Below are positions 60,457 to 64,000 of a DNA stretch of 64,000 nucleotides, in pieces. Position 1 is the stretch's first letter. Each line of letters opens with the position of its first letter. Below the pieces are notes generated by a model. That model had not been told where the DNA came from and searched no databases. It worked only from the letters and a program-made list of their open reading frames with translations. Both the position numbers and the translations under genes were made by a program. Where the stretch lies: the NCBI RefSeq assembly GCF_003945595.2, contig NW_024104418.1, positions 922,193 to 986,192 on the forward strand, read 5' to 3'. The stretch comes from Pipra filicauda. Its lineage: Eukaryota > Chordata > Aves > Passeriformes > Pipridae.

Positions 60457-63400
60457 TAAATCCACCAATAAAATAAATCCTGTATGGATAATTGTGTCGA
60501 CTGTATTTGTAACAAGAAGTGGAAATCAGCAGCTTGCAATGTAAACTTTTAATAGAAACTGCAACAAAGAAAAAAACCATGTGTCAAGTACAATTATGTG
60601 AAGATAGTGAATACAAGTACGATTTTCTCCAAAGAATAAATTTTAACTTTGCCATTACTGAACTGTGTAGAAGCTAAACTGCAGCAACTGTCTGTCTCTT
60701 ATTATACGCTAGCAGTATCTGACACAGTGGGGCTCTGCTTTCAATATTCTAAATAAAAATAATTAAATGAATGAATGAAATCACTGCCCTCATCACTACA
60801 TTCCTTTTTCCTCCTTTCTCATCCCTGTGATAAAATCTGTATACCTCACATCAAGCTTAAAAATAAATTATTCAGAACCAGCTTATCACAAATAAACAGT
60901 ATCTCCTTGCTTACAGTGGAAATATTTGCTTGTGCATTTTTGTCTAGACACCCTATACTTCAGGAATTCAGTGTCCTTCTGGCCTCTGAGTGACTCATTA
61001 AACAGCAGATCTATACAGCATAAGCAACCAAGGGGAGGCAATGAAAATAATTAGCCAGTCCTGTGGTTTTAGAAAGCTCAAACAGTAATTAAAGTAGATG
61101 GCTCTGCAGAATAAATCATTTTTTGAAGAGTGAATTAGCAAGTGAATTCCTGCTGATTTGGAAAGTAAATGCACTAGTCAGTGCAGTGGTGGATGCTTGG
61201 ACTGGATTTTTCACTCTCCTGAGAGACGAAGAAGGGATAGAAAACTCAGATCATTCATGAAACATCACTGTTGTACACTGGACCTACAAAATGCTTTAAG
61301 GGTACTTGCTCTAAGGGTTAAGGGGAGCACCTGAGAGTGTTTCATACCTCAGACAGAGATTAAACCATCTGAATCCAAGCCTCTCCCTCATGTCAGCTTT
61401 CTTAGTCTTTGGATTTGTGTTTTTTACAATGGAATAAGGAAAACTATATTGAATTTATTTACAAAGTACATTGTTCTGCTTCTGCAACCTGTAAAATCTC
61501 AAAATGCCTTTTCTTTTGTAAGGTATTCAGAATAGAGTGCTCGATTTTTTAAAATTACAGCTCCTAGCATTTTATCAGTGAAAAATCTGCTATTTTCTGT
61601 TTTAAAAGGAATCAGGAACACGGAGGTAATTGCTGAATATGGGGGCAGGAGGGGCCTTACAAACATACATGAGAAAAGTCTTGAAAATACAGACAAGTGA
61701 CTCATGTTTGAGAGAGAAAGGATGGCAGCTGAGGAACCGAAAGAGACAGTTGATTTCAAATTAGTAGAGAAATTATCTTTGCAGCAACATTTTGAGTGGA
61801 TGTGAGTAAGGCAAGACAGCAGGTGTCAAAGGAAAGGATTCCAGAAATAAAGATGCGAAGAGAACCTGCACTAGCAGTGTATATGCATGGATGGATAGGA
61901 GAGACTGTGTCAGAGGCTTTGTATGGAACAAATCCCTAAGATGCAAACATAACTGAAAAGTGAGGACTTAAAGAAAAACCTCAACAGGTTACAGAAAAAA
62001 AGAGTGACAGCTGCTGATCAGCAAAAGCACTCAAAGGGAGAGAAGTGGATAAGAAAGAATCCTGCCCACACACAGCCCATGTATTTTCCTTTCCACAGTC
62101 ACTGCCACTAAAAAGAACTGGGTTTGTCTCCTCTGCTGCTGGAACTCAAAAGATACTTGTGCCCAGAGAGACAGCATGGTGTGATGCCTGGTCCAATCTG
62201 TGTCAGATTAAGCATATACATCTTTAATAAATGAAGAAGACCTGAGCTGGAACTTATTAATGTGTATACACATAAGTAGTGTTTAACAAAGTTACAAATA
62301 AGCTATGAAATTAGACATCACTCCATCCATGTGTTGAAAGCTTGACTCTTTCAGATGACTTTTATATATAACCAAATTAAGAACACCTTAAAGCAGAATT
62401 GTCCTTGTTAATGATCCCTAGTTCATGTAAATATCCTGAGATGGTAATTAAATGGTCTCTCTGCAAAGCCAAGAACAATACTAGAATTTGGTCTTGCACT
62501 ACCACAATTGCCCTGTGAGATAGGTGAGTTTGAAAGTCAGCTAAGTAATCAAAAATAGCTGAGATTTCATTAACTCTCCTCCTTAAAAAAAAAAAAAACA
62601 TTTCTGAATTTGTGTCAAATACTTTTTGTTTAATTTAATTGATTTTTTTTTTTTTTGCTGCAGATGAGCTTCAAGTCTTTGTGACAATCTGCTTAAGAAA
62701 TTAATATAGATTGGAGCTTTCCATGACAAATTTTAGCTTTTTAACTTTCTGTCATTTTATCTCAAGGGTGCGTGGGAGATGGGAAAATATTACTTTTAAT
62801 TAAAGAAGTGTGATTATTTTGATTTCCTTGCAGAACACTTTTTCTTCAAACTGGAGACCAAAGCAGGAATATTTTTACAGTTAAAATTAATTCCCATTTA
62901 CTTGAAAAGAGGAACTACTGCAGAAATCAGTATATAGTGCCAGTTGTAGCAGTAAACAAATAGAAGTGTTAGAATACTCAACAGAAAGTTTCATAATAAA
63001 CTTTCACTATTGTTAATACAGTGAAATACCAACTGCAAGAAGATTTTATAATATAATTTTATCCAGGGTTTTTCTCCTTAACAAATCTGTGTGATGAGAA
63101 TTTTAGGGGGGTTTTCAATATTCCATTTTAGTTCAATGGAAGTATGTGCTATAAAGACCAGTGAAAAAAAAAGTATTAAGGCAATCCATGTCATGCTTTT
63201 AGTGCAACCAAAGGAATAAAAATAGCATGTATGCATATACTTTTAAGTTAGTATAAAATACTAAATGGAGAAATTTAATTTTATCAGGGCCAGCTCAAAA
63301 CCATATTTCAAAATCTGTGAATTTTGGTCTAACTCTAGGATTTCTCATTAGGGATGGGACTCTTAATTTTGGCACATCATTTCTGCCTGCAGAGCCTGTG

Positions 63401-64000
63401 ATCAAGCCTCCACCAAAAGCAGCCATTCAGCTGCCCCACGAAAGGCACACATCCTGGTCCCCAGCAGCACTCAGCAGCACCAGCATCAGCTGCATCATCT
63501 TTCCATGACACAAAACCGACAATCTGCGCTAAGCCATCCCAAAAAACAGCTTTTCAATTATTAAAATAGTTCAATGGCAGAGAACGGTGAACAATCTGAA
63601 AACTCACCCTGACAGCAAATACCTTCACCCTTGGTGCATAAGAAAAATGTCAAAGATCTTAGGCTGGCCCTGACAGCAAAGCAGTCTCCCCAATACTATC
63701 TATGTCCAAGTGAGGGGGACCAGTCAAACATTAACGTGAAGTCATGTTCCTACCTGGCCTCTGAAATGCAAACGATTGTATTTGCTCGGTTTTCAGATTA
63801 TTTACTGCAAGTTAATGTTTGTTTTTAAAAAACAATCGAAATTAATTCATTAGGAGTAATTACAAGGACTATCTCCAGATCTCTGCAGCGTTCTTTGGGT
63901 GACCCAGCCTTAGCAGCCAAGGGCAGTTGTAATCTCTCACACTAACATGAATGATGAGTCGCTGTCTCTAAGGCAGATGAAGCTCCTAACAGGACACAAA
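60457..64000. other. AT-rich stretch without a recognised gene
   Basis: About 3.5 kb with no supported coding region. An A14 run (62585-62598) and a T14 run (62643-62656) lie 44 bp apart as an inverted pair. The T run is directly followed by gctgcag, an acceptor-like signal, but an in-frame stop follows soon after and no exon is evident. The end of the window (63830-63960) is more complex and could be conserved non-coding DNA. Confidence 0.5.

Noticed and set aside
1..64000. tRNA, rRNA, CRISPR arrays, bacterial operons or phage genes
   Set aside because: No cloverleaf, spacer-repeat periodicity or prokaryotic gene spacing was seen. The CR1 and LTR content marks vertebrate nuclear DNA.

Overview
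The window looks like an AT-rich, gene-poor stretch of a bird nuclear genome. The main evidence is at least seven truncated CR1 LINE copies with the sauropsid CR1 3' end (gatgatct...ggtc...ttccaac, then an ATTCTATG octamer tail). Two LTR-type retroviral relics support this. I found no intact protein-coding gene, rRNA, tRNA or CRISPR array. Almost all longer open frames are either decayed retroelement sequence or read through non-coding DNA. A crocodilian or turtle source is not formally excluded, but the CR1 3' ends and the LTR types fit a bird best.

Layout: 1-12.4 kb is unique-looking AT-rich DNA with one minus-strand CR1 (about 4450-4848), a short CR1 scrap (about 10344) and a perfect 20-bp-stem hairpin followed by a direct repeat (11963-12070). 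From 12.4 to 18.0 kb is a CR1 cluster, with two pairs lying tail to tail. From 18 to 28 kb I see only AT-rich DNA and simple repeats. From 28 to 37 kb base composition is more mixed, with a CTAA microsatellite, tandem hairpins near 33.9 kb and motif-dense candidate conserved non-coding sequence near 34.9 kb. At 37.07-38.1 kb is a 5'-truncated, minus-strand LINE that is not CR1. It retains about 300 codons of the reverse transcriptase C-terminal part with a single in-frame stop and an RTE-like tail, which is unusual for a bird. From 38 to 49.4 kb is AT-rich DNA again.

At 49453-50627 there is a solo LTR with TG...CA ends, inverted terminal similarity and an exact 5-bp target duplication (GTATG). 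It appears to contain a second, compact LTR or promoter block (four ATTGG boxes, TATA, AATAAA) and a 24-bp tandem repeat. From 52.2 to 54.4 kb, two diverged direct copies of an unidentified repeat flank another CR1 fragment. At about 60.0-60.46 kb a minus-strand LTR-like block is likely. The rest is unique-looking AT-rich DNA.

There is no pathway or operon to reconstruct, and I see no convincing new biological system. The points most worth checking are the RTE-like LINE, the composite LTR, the paired unknown repeat, the hairpins and the candidate regulatory block at 34.85-35.08 kb.
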